From Mycolicibacterium crocinum (GTDB lineage: Bacteria > Actinomycetota > Actinomycetes > Mycobacteriales > Mycobacteriaceae): a stretch of 64,000 bases of DNA. Position numbers and translations under genes: made by a program. Where the stretch lies: the NCBI RefSeq assembly GCF_022370635.2, contig NZ_CP092362.2, positions 62,001-126,000 of the forward strand. Reading direction: 5' to 3'. The notes beneath the pieces are model-generated. The model saw only the letters and a list, made by a program, of their open reading frames with translations. It did not search any database and was not told where the DNA came from. This document shows, in pieces, positions 14,800 to 24,683 of the stretch (the stretch's first letter is position 1; every line of letters begins with the position of its first letter).

Positions 14800-15420
14800 T
14801 CACCGGCCGACCAGCAGCACGTCGAGGGTGCGCGGGCCGTGCACACCTTCGACACGGTTGAGTTCGATGTCACTGGTGGCGCTGGGTCCGGAGATGAAGG
14901 TCAGCGGCCGGCTGGGGTCCAATGCGGCGAACGCCTGGGGGACGGTGTCGACGATCTGGTCGGTGAACACTACGCAGATGTGGTGATCGGGGACCAGCGT
15001 CAGCGCGCGCCGCCCCTGGGTTGGTCCGGCGTCGAGCACGATGGTGCCGGTCGCCGCGATGCCCACCGCGCATCCGGTGACCACGGCGTCGATGCCATCG
15101 AGATCGGTTACCGCCAAGGGGTTTTCAAGGGTGTCGAGGACGACGTCCATGCCGGCGACCCATTCTGTCGGCAACCCGGCTGGCGCCGCCACCCGAGCAC
15201 CCGCACCGGTCAGTGCGACGACGGTGGTCGCGATCGCGGCGTGATCGATGCGCAGTACCTTGGCCCGGTATTCGGCCACGGTTTCCGCGAAGCGTTCGGA
15301 GTCACCCGGCCCCTGCGCGGGCGCCCGGTCATAGTCGCGCGGCACCTGCACCGGTTCGGGCGGGGCGGCCGCGAGCGCGTCGCGGATCCGGTCGAGGACG
15401 ATGCGACGTGTCCCGTTCAT
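14800..15420 (-). CDS. lutC: Lactate utilization protein LutC (LUD domain)
   Basis: This protein of 206 residues starts at ATG 15418-15420, overlapping the lutB stop by ATGA. It has the LUD fold: DAVVTGCAVGIAATGTIVLDAG and the end ISGPSATSDIELNRVEGVHGPRT, typical of LutC/YkgG. LutC is the non-cluster subunit of the LutABC L-lactate dehydrogenase system. It is the last gene of the leftward lutABC operon. The 76-bp gap to the secreted protein shows no gene. Confidence 0.88.
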   Translation of the reverse strand: MNGTRRIVLDRIRDALAAAPPEPVQVPRDYDRAPAQGPGDSERFAETVAEYRAKVLRIDHAAIATTVVALTGAGARVAAPAGLPTEWVAGMDVVLDTLENPLAVTDLDGIDAVVTGCAVGIAATGTIVLDAGPTQGRRALTLVPDHHICVVFTDQIVDTVPQAFAALDPSRPLTFISGPSATSDIELNRVEGVHGPRTLDVLLVGR

Positions 15421-16874
15421 CGGGACGCCTCGTCGTGGGTCCGGGCCCACCACTGCCGGAACGTCTCGGCGGGCGGCGCGGGGACGTCACGGCTGGTGGT
15501 CCAGCGCGACGCCGGCCAGGGCAGGGCCGTGATGCGGTGATCCGCGCCCGCCACCAACCGCCCGGCAGCGAGAAGCTTCTCGGCCGCAGCGAATCGCCGG
15601 GGAGAGGCCATCGCCCACGCGGCGGCACCCATCGCCAGGTCCTGACCGACTGCCCGATGATCGTCGACCTGTGCCGCGCGTAGGTGCACCAGGATCGAGG
15701 GGATGTCGATCCGCACCGGGCACGCGTCGAAACACGCCCCGCACAACGACGACGCGTACGGCAGGGAGGCGTTGGGGTCGTCGTGCCCGTGCGTCCCGGT
15801 CAGCTGCGGACTCAGGATCGCGCCGATCGGGCCGGGATAGATCGAACCGTAGGCGTGCCCGCCGGTGCGTTCGTACACCGGGCAGACGTTGAGGCACGCG
15901 CTGCACCGAATGCAGTGCAGGGCGGCCCGACCCACCGGATCGCCGAGCACCGCGGTACGGCCGTTGTCGAGCAACACCAGATGGACATTCTGCGGCCCGT
16001 CGCCGGGATGCACTCCAGTCCACATCGAGGTGTACGGGTTCATCCGTTCGGCGGTCGACGACCGCGGCAGCAGCTGCATGAACACCTCGAGATCGGTGAA
16101 GCGCGGCACCACCTTCTCGATGCCCATCACGGTGATGAGTGTCTGAGGCAGGGTCACGCACATCCGGCCGTTGCCTTCGGATTCGACGACGGCCAGCGTC
16201 CCCGTCTCGGCGACGCCGAAGTTCGCCCCACTGACAGCCACTCTGGCGGACAAGAACTTTCGCCGCAGATAGGCTCGGGCCGCCATTGCCAGCACCCGCG
16301 GCTCATCGGTCAACTCACCGGCGCCGGGCATCTCGCGGGCGAATATCTCGCGGATCTCGGCACGGTTGCGGTGGATGGCCGGGACCAGGATGTGGCTGGG
16401 TGTGTCGTGCCCGAGCTGAACGATCAACTCGGCGAGGTCGGTTTCGATCGCCGCGATGCCCTCGGCTTCCAGGTGTTCGTTGAGGCCGATTTCCTGGGTA
16501 GCCATCGACTTGACCTTGACGACTTCGTCGGCACCGGTATCCCGGATCAGTCCGGTCACGATCTGGTTCGCCTCGGCGGCGTCGCGCGCCCAGTGCACCA
16601 CACCACCGCGGGCCACCACATTGGCTTCCAGCTGCTCGAGCAACTCGGGAAGCCGGGCCAGCACATCCTTCTTGAGCGCGCTGCCCGCCGCGCGCAGTTC
16701 CTCCCAGTCCGGGCATTCGGCCACGGCCGCAAGACGTTTGGTGCGGATCGTGCGGGTGGCATGCCCGACATTGCGGCGCATCTGAGTGTTCGCCAGTTCG
16801 CGTCGCGCCGCCTCCGGGAACGGTTGGGTGCCGCGCAGGTTGCCGATGCCGGGTACCCCGAGGAACTTCGTCAT
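15417..16874 (-). CDS. lutB: Iron-sulfur lactate utilization protein LutB
   Basis: This is a protein of 485 residues from ATG 16872-16874. The LUD-like N-terminal domain (KVKSMATQEIGLNEHLEAEG, SGANFGVAETGTLAVVESEG) is followed by a two-cluster ferredoxin domain with CIRCSACLNVCPVYE and CGACFDACPVRIDIP. LutB passes electrons during oxidation of L-lactate to pyruvate with LutA and LutC. It overlaps both neighbours by ATGA, so all three subunits are translationally coupled. Confidence 0.9.
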   Translation of the reverse strand: MTKFLGVPGIGNLRGTQPFPEAARRELANTQMRRNVGHATRTIRTKRLAAVAECPDWEELRAAGSALKKDVLARLPELLEQLEANVVARGGVVHWARDAAEANQIVTGLIRDTGADEVVKVKSMATQEIGLNEHLEAEGIAAIETDLAELIVQLGHDTPSHILVPAIHRNRAEIREIFAREMPGAGELTDEPRVLAMAARAYLRRKFLSARVAVSGANFGVAETGTLAVVESEGNGRMCVTLPQTLITVMGIEKVVPRFTDLEVFMQLLPRSSTAERMNPYTSMWTGVHPGDGPQNVHLVLLDNGRTAVLGDPVGRAALHCIRCSACLNVCPVYERTGGHAYGSIYPGPIGAILSPQLTGTHGHDDPNASLPYASSLCGACFDACPVRIDIPSILVHLRAAQVDDHRAVGQDLAMGAAAWAMASPRRFAAAEKLLAAGRLVAGADHRITALPWPASRWTTSRDVPAPPAETFRQWWARTHDEASR

Positions 16875-17614
16875 CGCACGGCCTCTGTCGAGGCGAGGAT
16901 CTCGGCGAGATGCACGGTGCGCACCGCCGAGCGCATACGGCTCAGCCCGCCACCGATGTGCATCAGGCACGAACTGTCGCCGGCCGTGCACACTTCGGCC
17001 CGCGAGGCGATCACCGCCGACATCTTGTCGGCCAGCATCGCGGTGGACGCGTCGGCGTTCTTGATCGCGAAGGTGCCACCGAAACCGCAGCAGGTCTCCG
17101 CGTCGGCAAGCTCGACCAGGGTCAGGCCGCGCACGTGGCGCAGCAGCTGCAGCGGTTTGTCACCCACCCGCAGCAGTCGCAGCGAATGGCACGTGGGGTG
17201 GTAGGTGACCCGGTGTGGGTAGTAGGCCCCCACGTCGGTCACGCCGAGGACGTCCACCAACAGCTCGGACAATTCATAGGTGCGTGCCGCCACCGCGTCG
17301 GCCCGCTCCGCCAGTGCGGTGTCGCCGGCGCGGCGGGCCACCATCGCGTGTTGGTGGCGAACCGAGCCGACGCACGATCCCGACGGCGCCACCACCGCAT
17401 CGCAGCCACTGCTTTCGAACACCTCGACGTGATGACGGACCAGGGCGGTTGCCTTTCCGAGATAGCCGGTGTTGACGTGCATCTGGCCGCAGCAGGTCTG
17501 GGCTGAAGGGAAGACGACCTGATGTCCGAGCCGCTCGAGTAACTCGACAGTCGCGATCGCGGCCTTCGGGAACATCGCGTCGGCCAGACATGTCGCGAAC
17601 AGGGCAATGCGCAT
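16871..17614 (-). CDS. lutA: Lactate utilization protein LutA (CCG domain)
   Basis: This protein of 247 residues starts at ATG 17612-17614. Two cysteine-rich CCG motifs are present, QTCCGQMHVNTGY (about 40-52) and ETCCGFGGTFAIKN (about 172-185), as in LutA/YkgE and heterodisulfide reductase subunit B, where they bind an iron-sulfur cluster. It is first in lutABC and divergent from kup across 96 bp, which must contain both promoters. Confidence 0.9.
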   Translation of the reverse strand: MRIALFATCLADAMFPKAAIATVELLERLGHQVVFPSAQTCCGQMHVNTGYLGKATALVRHHVEVFESSGCDAVVAPSGSCVGSVRHQHAMVARRAGDTALAERADAVAARTYELSELLVDVLGVTDVGAYYPHRVTYHPTCHSLRLLRVGDKPLQLLRHVRGLTLVELADAETCCGFGGTFAIKNADASTAMLADKMSAVIASRAEVCTAGDSSCLMHIGGGLSRMRSAVRTVHLAEILASTEAVR

Positions 17615-17710
17615 CGGTTCTACCGTACGTCGGGACGACGTTTCGGCAGCTACCATTGTCGTCCACGTCGCCGGGACCGACGCCGGGCTGACCGATCGGG
17701 GGACTGACCT

Positions 17711-19612
17711 GTGAGCACGGCGACCAAGGCCCGCACCGGGATCGTCGTGGGTGCGCTGGGCGTGGTGTTCGGTGACATCGGCACCAGCCCGATCTACACC
17801 GTGCAGACCTTGTTCAACCCGGGTGACCCGCACCCCGTTCCGATCACCCGCGCCAACGTCTACGGCGTGGTGTCACTGATCTTCTGGTCGGTGATGATCA
17901 TCGTCACGCTGACCTACGTCACCCTGGTCATGCGCGCCGACAATGACGGCGAGGGCGGCGTGATGGCGCTGATCACGTTGGTGCGCAGGTTGGGGCGCAG
18001 GTCCAGTCCGCGGGTCATCAGCGCCCTGTCCGCGCTCGGAATCCTCGGCGCTGCACTGTTTTTCGGCGACAGCATGATCACCCCGGCGATCTCGGTGCTG
18101 TCTGCGGTCGAGGGCCTGAAGGTCGTCGACCCGTCGCTGTCCGAGCTGGTGGTGCCGATCACCGCGGTCATCATCGTCGGGCTGTTCGCGGTGCAACGAC
18201 GCGGCACCGCGGCCGTCGGCCGATTCTTCGGTCCGGTGATGATCGTGTGGTTTGTGGTGATCGGCGCCTGCGGAGTCCGCGGCATCCTCGGCCACCCGCA
18301 AATCCTCAAAGCGCTGTCCCCGACGTACGCGCTGGAGTTCATCTTCGGCCACTTCCACATCGCGTTCTTCGCCCTCGCCGCCGTCGTTCTGTCGGTCACC
18401 GGCGCCGAAGCGCTCTATGCCGACATGGGCCACTTCGGCCGCAAGGCGATCACGTGGGGCTGGCTCGGCCTGGTCCTGCCGGCGCTGGTGCTCAACTACC
18501 TCGGTCAGGGCGCGCTGCTGCTGGGCAAGCAGAGCGTGGTCAATGCCCCGTTCTTCCTGCTGGTGCCCAGCGGCTGGGAGCTGCCGATGGCAATCCTGGC
18601 GACGGCGGCAACGGTGATCGCCTCGCAGGCGGTGATCACCGGCGCCTACTCGGTGGCGTCGCAGGCCGCTCAGCTCGGCTACCTGCCGCGGCTGCGGATC
18701 GCGCACACCTCGGCGAAGGCGATTGGCCAGATCTACGTGCCCTGGATCAACGGCATGCTGATGGTGGCGGTGCTGATTCTGGTCTTTGCGTTCCGCAGTT
18801 CGGCAGCGCTCGGTTACGCCTACGGGATGGCGGTCACCGGCACGATCACCATCACCACCCTGCTGTTCCTCTACATCGCGCACACCCGCTGGCGGTGGCC
18901 GCTATGGATGGTGATCATCGGTGGCGGCGCGTTGCTGACCGTCGATCTGATGTTTTTGGCCGCCAACCTGACCAAGCTCGTCCACGGTGCGTGGCTGCCG
19001 CTGCTGATCGGGTTGGTGACGTTCACGGTGCTGATCACCTGGCAGCGGGGCAGCTCGATCGTGGTGACTGCCCGCGACAAGGCCGAAGGTCCGCTGCAGC
19101 CGTTCATCGACGAGATCCACAATCACAAACCGCCCTACCCCCGCATTCCGGGAACCGCGGTGTTCCTCAATCGCGAGAGCGAAACTGCACCCTTGTCGAT
19201 GCGGGCGAATGTCGACCACAACCACGTCGTACCCGAGCGGGCGATCATCCTGTCGATCGTCGTTCCGCCGTCACCTCGCGTACCTGATGCCGAGCGGATC
19301 ACTGTCGATGACCTGGGCGACCGGGACGATGGAATCTATTATGTCGCAGCGCAATTCGGGTACATGGAGCGTCCCGACGTGCCGACGGCGCTGCGCCTGG
19401 TGGAACCCGACCAGGTCGGCGGTGCGATCGACCTCGACAACACGTCGTACTTCCTGTCCAAGATCGAGCTGGTTCCGGGCGACCAGCCGACGATGGCGCC
19501 GTGGCGCAAGCGGATCTTCATCGCCACGTCGTTCATGGCCGCCGACTCCGCAGGGTACTTCGGGCTGCCGGCCGCGCAGACAGTTTTGATCGGCGCACGA
19601 ATTCAGGTTTAG
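17711..19612 (+). CDS. kup: KUP-family potassium uptake transporter
   Basis: This is a protein of 633 residues from GTG 17711. The N-terminus has the KUP signature GALGVVFGDIGTSPIYTVQT, followed by about 12 membrane helices and the conserved GDSMITPAISVLSAVEG and TGAEALYADMGHFG segments. The C-terminal 150 residues are the cytosolic domain (RIPGTAVFLNRESETAPL). KUP proteins import K+ coupled to protons. Length is normal. The 36 bases to the next start allow readthrough but that gene may have its own promoter. Confidence 0.92.
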   Translation: MSTATKARTGIVVGALGVVFGDIGTSPIYTVQTLFNPGDPHPVPITRANVYGVVSLIFWSVMIIVTLTYVTLVMRADNDGEGGVMALITLVRRLGRRSSPRVISALSALGILGAALFFGDSMITPAISVLSAVEGLKVVDPSLSELVVPITAVIIVGLFAVQRRGTAAVGRFFGPVMIVWFVVIGACGVRGILGHPQILKALSPTYALEFIFGHFHIAFFALAAVVLSVTGAEALYADMGHFGRKAITWGWLGLVLPALVLNYLGQGALLLGKQSVVNAPFFLLVPSGWELPMAILATAATVIASQAVITGAYSVASQAAQLGYLPRLRIAHTSAKAIGQIYVPWINGMLMVAVLILVFAFRSSAALGYAYGMAVTGTITITTLLFLYIAHTRWRWPLWMVIIGGGALLTVDLMFLAANLTKLVHGAWLPLLIGLVTFTVLITWQRGSSIVVTARDKAEGPLQPFIDEIHNHKPPYPRIPGTAVFLNRESETAPLSMRANVDHNHVVPERAIILSIVVPPSPRVPDAERITVDDLGDRDDGIYYVAAQFGYMERPDVPTALRLVEPDQVGGAIDLDNTSYFLSKIELVPGDQPTMAPWRKRIFIATSFMAADSAGYFGLPAAQTVLIGARIQV

Positions 19613-19648
19613 CTCCGCCGGTTCACCCGCCGTCGCTACGGTGTGCCC

Positions 19649-20872
19649 ATGACCGACTCCACGACCGTGGCGATCGTCGGCGGCGGCCCCGCCGGCATGG
19701 TGCTCGGATTGCTGTTGGCCAGAGCAGGCATCCAGGTCACCGTGCTGGAGAAACACGCCGACTTCCTGCGCGACTTCCGCGGTGACACAGTGCATCCCAC
19801 GACACTTCGGTTGCTCGATGAGCTCGGCCTGGGGGAGCGGTTCGCCGCTCTGCCGCAGAGCAAGGTCGACCACGCGGAATTCACCGTTGGCGATACGACG
19901 CTCACCATGGTGGACTTCCGCCGGTTGCGCCTGTCGCATCCGTACATCGCGATGGTGCCGCAGTGGGATCTGCTCAGCCTGCTCGCGGAGGCTGGGCAGG
20001 CCGAGCCGACCTACACACTGCGGCTGCGCCACGAGGTGACCGGACTGCTGCGCAGCGGAGCCCGAACTACCGGCGTGACCTACACCTCGCCCGACGGTGA
20101 CGGCGAGTTGCGGGCCGATCTGACGGTGGCCTGCGATGGGCGGACATCGATCGTGCGACAGAGCGCCGGCCTGACCGCGAGGGATTTCCCGGTGCCGTTC
20201 GACGTGTGGTGGTTCCGGTTGCCGCGGGACAGCAGCGCGCAGTACTCCCTGATCCCCCGGATCGGCACGGGGCGCCTGTTGATCATGATTCCGCGGGAAG
20301 GGTACTTCCAGCTGGCCTATCTGATCCCGAAGGGCAGCGACCCGCAGTTGCGGGCCCGCGGGCTCGACGCCTTGAAAGTGGAACTGGCCGAACTGATTCC
20401 GGAGGCGAACACCGACAGCCTGACTTCCCTGGACGATGTGAAGTTCCTCGACGTGAAGCTCAACCGGCTGGGCCGCTGGCATACCGACGGGTTGCTGTGC
20501 CTCGGCGACGCGGCGCATGCGATGTCACCCGTCGGCGGGGTCGGCATCAACATGGCCATCCAGGACGCGGTGGGCACGGCGACACTGCTGGCCGAGCCGC
20601 TGCGGCGCGGCATGGTCACCGATCGTGATTTGGCTGCGGTCCGCAAACGTCGGTTGCCGCCGGCCGCGGTCACCCAGGCCGTGCAGCGGATCCTGCATCG
20701 TCAGCTGGTCGGGCCGATCCTGCACGGGAAGAGCGCCGATCCGCCCGCGGCGCTGGTCGCGCTGATGCAGACCAGCGAGGAATCCGAGGTGCTGCGCAAG
20801 CTGCGCCGGGAGAATGCCGAACTCAAGCGGGCCAATGTTATCTTGGGCCGGATGGAGATTTTGGTGGCTTGA
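19649..20872 (+). pseudogene. FAD-dependent monooxygenase, 3' end replaced by IS3 orfA sequence
   Basis: Residues 1 to about 372 are a group A flavoprotein monooxygenase: VAIVGGGPAGMVLGLLLARAG binds the ADP part of FAD, VACDGRTSIVR is the DG motif, and CLGDAAHAMSPVGGVGINMA is the GD motif. From about 20766 the frame runs into SEESEVLRKLRRENAELKRA, which is IS3-family orfA sequence, and then into the Tn554-type element. The last 20-30 residues normal for the family are lost. The chimera is open to 20872, so a protein may still be made. TACGGT six bases before ATG 19649 suggests a leaderless promoter. Substrate unknown. Confidence 0.8.
20766..20836 (+). mobile_element. Left remnant of an IS3-family element (orfA fragment)
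   Basis: About 70 bases encode SEESEVLRKLRRENAELKRA in frame with the truncated monooxygenase. The pattern is the leucine-zipper end of IS3-family OrfA. The 5' end of the IS, with its inverted repeat and the OrfA helix-turn-helix, is missing, so the junction arose by deletion or recombination and not by simple insertion. The element continues at 24755, beyond the Tn554-type insertion. Confidence 0.75.
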
Positions 20873-21296
20873 CCGTGGTGTTTGCGTCGTGGACGGTGTC
20901 TGTGACGGGGTTCGCGGCGATGCGGTTGGCGCGTAGTTGTCCGTGCAGGAGCGCGATCTGGTCGCGTAGGTGACGGTTGTCGTTGTCGAGTTCCCGGATG
21001 CGTTCGTGGGCCAGGGTGAGGCGTTGGCGCAGTGAGGCTTCGGAGCTGCGTTCGACTTGGGGGGCTGCGGGTTCGGTGTGTTGGGGTGCGGCACTCAGTT
21101 GGCGGAGTTGGTCGCGGAGTTCGGGTTGGGCATACAGCCAGGAGCGGGAGACGCCGGCCTGGGCGGCGATCTGGGTGACGGTGCGCCGTTGGCCGGTGTC
21201 ACCAAGATCTTGGAGGGCTTGGCGGGCGCGTTGAAGGGTCTCGTCGCGGCGGCGTTGGGCTGCGGCGATGAGGTGGTGGCTGTTGTCAGGGCGCAT
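20838..21296 (-). CDS. TnpC-like transposition accessory protein (DUF6262 type)
   Basis: This protein of 152 residues has an N-terminal helix-turn-helix (TVTQIAAQAGVSRSWLYAQPELRDQL) and a coiled coil near residues 85-125 (LRQRLTLAHERIRELDNDNRHLRDQ). This is the layout of the third gene in Tn554-like units of actinobacteria. In Tn554, TnpC sets orientation and efficiency but is not the catalyst. It overlaps tnpB by 11 bases, and its stop codon lies inside the element terminus (20838-20840), so the coding region reaches the very end of the transposon. Confidence 0.8.
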   Translation of the reverse strand: MRPDNSHHLIAAAQRRRDETLQRARQALQDLGDTGQRRTVTQIAAQAGVSRSWLYAQPELRDQLRQLSAAPQHTEPAAPQVERSSEASLRQRLTLAHERIRELDNDNRHLRDQIALLHGQLRANRIAANPVTDTVHDANTTVKPPKSPSGPR

Positions 21297-23541
21297 CGGA
21301 TGATTCCTTCCCGCAGCATGTTTGGCCGTCTGTGGCGGCGCATCGGCAGTCGGGGCGCTCGGTGTTGAGGGTGGTGATGATGGTGAGCAGGTTGGTTTCG
21401 ACGGTGCGGTTCATCTCGGCCAGGCGGGTGTGGCCGTCGGATTCAGCGCGGGCGATCAATGCGCGGGTGTCGTCGAGTTGGCGGCGGTGCTGCGGTAGGA
21501 ATTCGGCGGTCGTGACGAACAGTGGGCAGGTCAAACACGCGTTGGAGTGCGGGCACGATTTCTGCAACGGCAGACCGCAGTAACCGTTGGGCAGCGTCAT
21601 GGTCGCGCGGGCCAGGTTCTGCTTCATCCACTCACCATCGGCGAGCGGACCGTCGATCGTGGTGTCAACGGGTTCACCGCGGATGTTGATCTTCTGTGCA
21701 CGTTCCCACTGGGCGCGGACGGTGCTGTCGGCCAGGCGAGCATACACCGCGGTCATGGTGTGGCTGGTGTGGTCGAGCAGCCGTCGGACCACTTCTTGTG
21801 GCACGTCATGGTTGATCCACCGGGTCGCCGCGGTGTGCCGGAATTGGTGAGCAGTGACATGCACTGGCTGGCCGAGTTCGTCTGTGACACCACAGTTTTG
21901 CAGCCACTGGCCGAGCTGGAGGTGGAATGTCGCGGTCGGGATGGGAAGGTGCCCGTCGGGGTTGGCGCTGCCGCGGGGCAACAGCACGGTGGTGGTGGGG
22001 AACCGTGTCCGGGTGCGCGTCTGCTGCGCCTGGATCATGGTGGCCAGTTCGTCGTCGATGGGCACGACTGCGTCGCGACGCATCTTGTGGTTGCGGTAGC
22101 GCAGATAGACCGCGCCCTGCGGGTCGCGGATCAGACAGTCCAACGCCAACCGGGTGGCATCCCCGATGCGCAGTCCGGTGCGGATGAGGATCTCCACGAG
22201 CAGCCGGATCCGCGGGTCGTTGATCCGATCAAGGTTGGCCGGGCGTTCCAGCTGGCCCATGACGAACTCGGGAATCGCCCGCGGTACGGGTGTCTGGTCG
22301 CGGCGGGGCTGGTCGCTGGGATACAGCTGCACGTCCGCGGGCAGCGATGCCCACCGGTGCTGGCGCACGGCGTGCAGGAAGCCGGTGACCGCCCCGATGT
22401 CGCTGCTGCGGGTCTTGGGGTGCGCAATCTCGACGGCCAGCCGGGCCAGGTAGGCCTCCAGCGCGGCCCGGTCCAGCGTGCCCGGGCCGGCCGAGTTCGC
22501 CAACCCGGGTGTGAACCGCGAGAAGCGCACAATGGCGATACGGTCCTTGCGCAGCTGGCCCAGTCCGATCCCGCACGACATGCGCCAGCGGCACCACCGC
22601 TTGGCCAGATCCCGTAACCAGACTGGTTGCACCGCAGTGAAATCCAGGCGGGCGCCCCCGTGGCCGGCGATTCCGAGGCGGCGCAACAGCCACACGTCAC
22701 GTTGGTATTCGCTGTCCCAGCCTGTCCCGTCACGCAGGTCGAGTAGGCAGTCGATCGCGTAGCCGAGGAACGCTCGCGGCGTGTTCACCGCCGCAGCAGC
22801 GGGTAGCCCGGCCAGCCATTCAGTCAGCGGACGCTCCAACAGCGACTCGGCGCCGCTGGCGGCCAGATGATCCAGCAGCGCCTTGATGGAACGCGGCGTG
22901 GTGCGGGTCCGGCTGGCATCGACCCGGCATTGCAGTCCGTAGCCGATTTCCAGCCGCAGCGCCGGCGGCAGCGCCCGCAAGTCGAAACGGTCCTCTCCGT
23001 AGCTGGCGCAGTACGCGATGAACTCGGCGGTCGGCGGGCGGCCTCGTTGGCGCCACCGAACGTGATGCGACCGGCACCAGCCCCCATCCAGTTCCGCCCA
23101 CAACACACACCCCGGTAGCGCACACACCGGTGTCGGTGCCTCGGCAAGCACCGGGCGCCACTGATCCAGTGGTAGCCGCCCGCACTTGTCCCACAGTTGG
23201 GCATGCTTGTAGCACAACTGATATCGGTGCTGACCGAATCCGCACTCGGCCACCTGGCAAGATCTCAGCGGTCGATGGCCCATCACTGCGGGATCCGCGG
23301 TCGCAGTCCACTCCCGCCGGTCCGGGCGACCGGCCTGTTTCCAGCGGGCCAGGTGCGCCAGACACAGCCCGGCGTAGCGGCTGGAGTGCACACACTCGGG
23401 CACCGCGCACGCGGGCGCCCCGAGGATGGGATCACCCACTGCGGGCACCAACACCGCGGCCCGGAACTCCGGACGCACCACCGTGTCCAGGCGCTCGGCC
23501 AGCGTCGGCCCGGGCGCGCCGGCCAGCGCTTCGACGCTCAC
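21286..23541 (-). CDS. TnpB-like tyrosine recombinase
   Basis: The start is placed at GTG 23539-23541, which overlaps the tnpA stop (GTGA), giving 751 residues; the frame is open further upstream but that part overlaps tnpA. The C-terminal catalytic domain shows ILIRTGLRIGDATRLAL (Arg), HQFRHTAATRWI (H-x-x-R) and LLDHTSHTMTAVYARL (His, Tyr nucleophile). The N-terminal half has several Cys-rich pairs (CAVPECVH, CQVAECGFG, CALPGCVLW) that look like zinc-binding repeats, and another cluster (CPHSNACLTCPLF) lies near the C-terminus. TnpB of Tn554 (630 residues) is shorter. Confidence 0.85.
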   Translation of the reverse strand: MSVEALAGAPGPTLAERLDTVVRPEFRAAVLVPAVGDPILGAPACAVPECVHSSRYAGLCLAHLARWKQAGRPDRREWTATADPAVMGHRPLRSCQVAECGFGQHRYQLCYKHAQLWDKCGRLPLDQWRPVLAEAPTPVCALPGCVLWAELDGGWCRSHHVRWRQRGRPPTAEFIAYCASYGEDRFDLRALPPALRLEIGYGLQCRVDASRTRTTPRSIKALLDHLAASGAESLLERPLTEWLAGLPAAAAVNTPRAFLGYAIDCLLDLRDGTGWDSEYQRDVWLLRRLGIAGHGGARLDFTAVQPVWLRDLAKRWCRWRMSCGIGLGQLRKDRIAIVRFSRFTPGLANSAGPGTLDRAALEAYLARLAVEIAHPKTRSSDIGAVTGFLHAVRQHRWASLPADVQLYPSDQPRRDQTPVPRAIPEFVMGQLERPANLDRINDPRIRLLVEILIRTGLRIGDATRLALDCLIRDPQGAVYLRYRNHKMRRDAVVPIDDELATMIQAQQTRTRTRFPTTTVLLPRGSANPDGHLPIPTATFHLQLGQWLQNCGVTDELGQPVHVTAHQFRHTAATRWINHDVPQEVVRRLLDHTSHTMTAVYARLADSTVRAQWERAQKINIRGEPVDTTIDGPLADGEWMKQNLARATMTLPNGYCGLPLQKSCPHSNACLTCPLFVTTAEFLPQHRRQLDDTRALIARAESDGHTRLAEMNRTVETNLLTIITTLNTERPDCRCAATDGQTCCGKESSDAP

Positions 23542-24683
23542 CGCGGTTCGTCCGAATCGGCCAGCCACCCCGCGGCCACCAACGCACCGCGAGCGTCTTC
23601 GATCTTCAAATGCGCATACGTGTCGCCGGTCGTGGCGATCGAGGAGTGCCCCAGCAGATGGGCCACCACCTCCACCGCCACCCCGCGCCGCAGCAACTCC
23701 GTGGCATACGAGTGCCGAAACACATGTGGCCCGAACATGATTGCGGTCCGTTGACGAATCCGGCAGACCAGATCGTAGACACTGGCATACGTCATGGGAT
23801 GCCCGACCGGTCCCGACCACAAGTTCACGAACACGTAGTCACTGTCCAGATCGCCGTACTCGGTGTGCAGATAATCGGCATACAGCCGGATCACCCCAGC
23901 CCCCACCGGGACCCGCCGACCACTGACCCCCTTGGCCCGCGCTCCGTTGGCGTTGCGCCGCGGCACCACCGACACCAACCGGGCCGCGGCGTCGATATCG
24001 CTGTGCCGCAACCCCAACGCCTCACCAATCCGTAACCCCGACCCAGCCAGCACAGAGAACAGGAACTGGTCTCGCAGCCGATCACAGGCCGCCACGATCG
24101 CTGCGATCTGCTCGGCATCCAACGTCTCAGGGATGCGCTGCTCGGCTCGTAGCCGGATTCGCCGGCTGCGTTCCGGTCGATCTCCCAAGTTGGCCAACAG
24201 CGGACGCCACGATCCACCACGTGTTCCGCGCCGCTGCCAGGTCGTCAACAGATCACCCAAGTCCACCCCGTGACGTTGATGAAACTCGTAGAACGCCGAG
24301 ATCGCCGACAGCTTCCGGTTCACCGTCGCCTCCGTGCAGACGCTGTCCGCCGTCGGCAGCGCCGCGACGTTGCCCAGCCGTGCGCCGCCTGGCAGCCGCA
24401 GCCACGCCACGAACCGGCCCACGTCCTCCAACCGCACCTGCGACCACAGCAGGCCACGCTGGCCCAGGAACTCAAACCAGTCCCGCAGGTCATGCGCATA
24501 CGCCTTGACCGTGTTCGGTGACCGCTCCACGGCATGCAGATGCGACAAGAACGCCTCAGCCGCCTCGACCACCACGAAATCGCGATCCAGCAGCGTCCAC
24601 GACTGACGATCACCAAACGGCATCACCACCGGCTGCACCCGCAGCCCAGGGCACGTCATAGACACCAAAGATAACCAGTCCAC
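23538..24683 (-). CDS. TnpA-like tyrosine recombinase/integrase
   Basis: This protein of 381 residues has a SAM-like core-binding domain (about 40-145: FLSHLHAVERSPNTVKAYAHD) and a phage-integrase catalytic domain with LAGSGLRIGEALGLR (Arg), HVFRHSYATELLRRG (H-x-x-R) and LLGHSSIATTGDTYAHL (His and Tyr). It is first of the three genes; about 70 bp between its start and the right end of the element must hold the promoter. TnpA and TnpB in Tn554 together catalyse excision and insertion. Confidence 0.88.
   Translation of the reverse strand: MDWLSLVSMTCPGLRVQPVVMPFGDRQSWTLLDRDFVVVEAAEAFLSHLHAVERSPNTVKAYAHDLRDWFEFLGQRGLLWSQVRLEDVGRFVAWLRLPGGARLGNVAALPTADSVCTEATVNRKLSAISAFYEFHQRHGVDLGDLLTTWQRRGTRGGSWRPLLANLGDRPERSRRIRLRAEQRIPETLDAEQIAAIVAACDRLRDQFLFSVLAGSGLRIGEALGLRHSDIDAAARLVSVVPRRNANGARAKGVSGRRVPVGAGVIRLYADYLHTEYGDLDSDYVFVNLWSGPVGHPMTYASVYDLVCRIRQRTAIMFGPHVFRHSYATELLRRGVAVEVVAHLLGHSSIATTGDTYAHLKIEDARGALVAAGWLADSDEPR

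Noticed and set aside
15684..17204. Long plus-strand open frame opposite lutB/lutA (506 codons)
   Set aside because: The minus strand encodes clear LutB and LutA motifs; the plus frame has no domain and no ribosome site.
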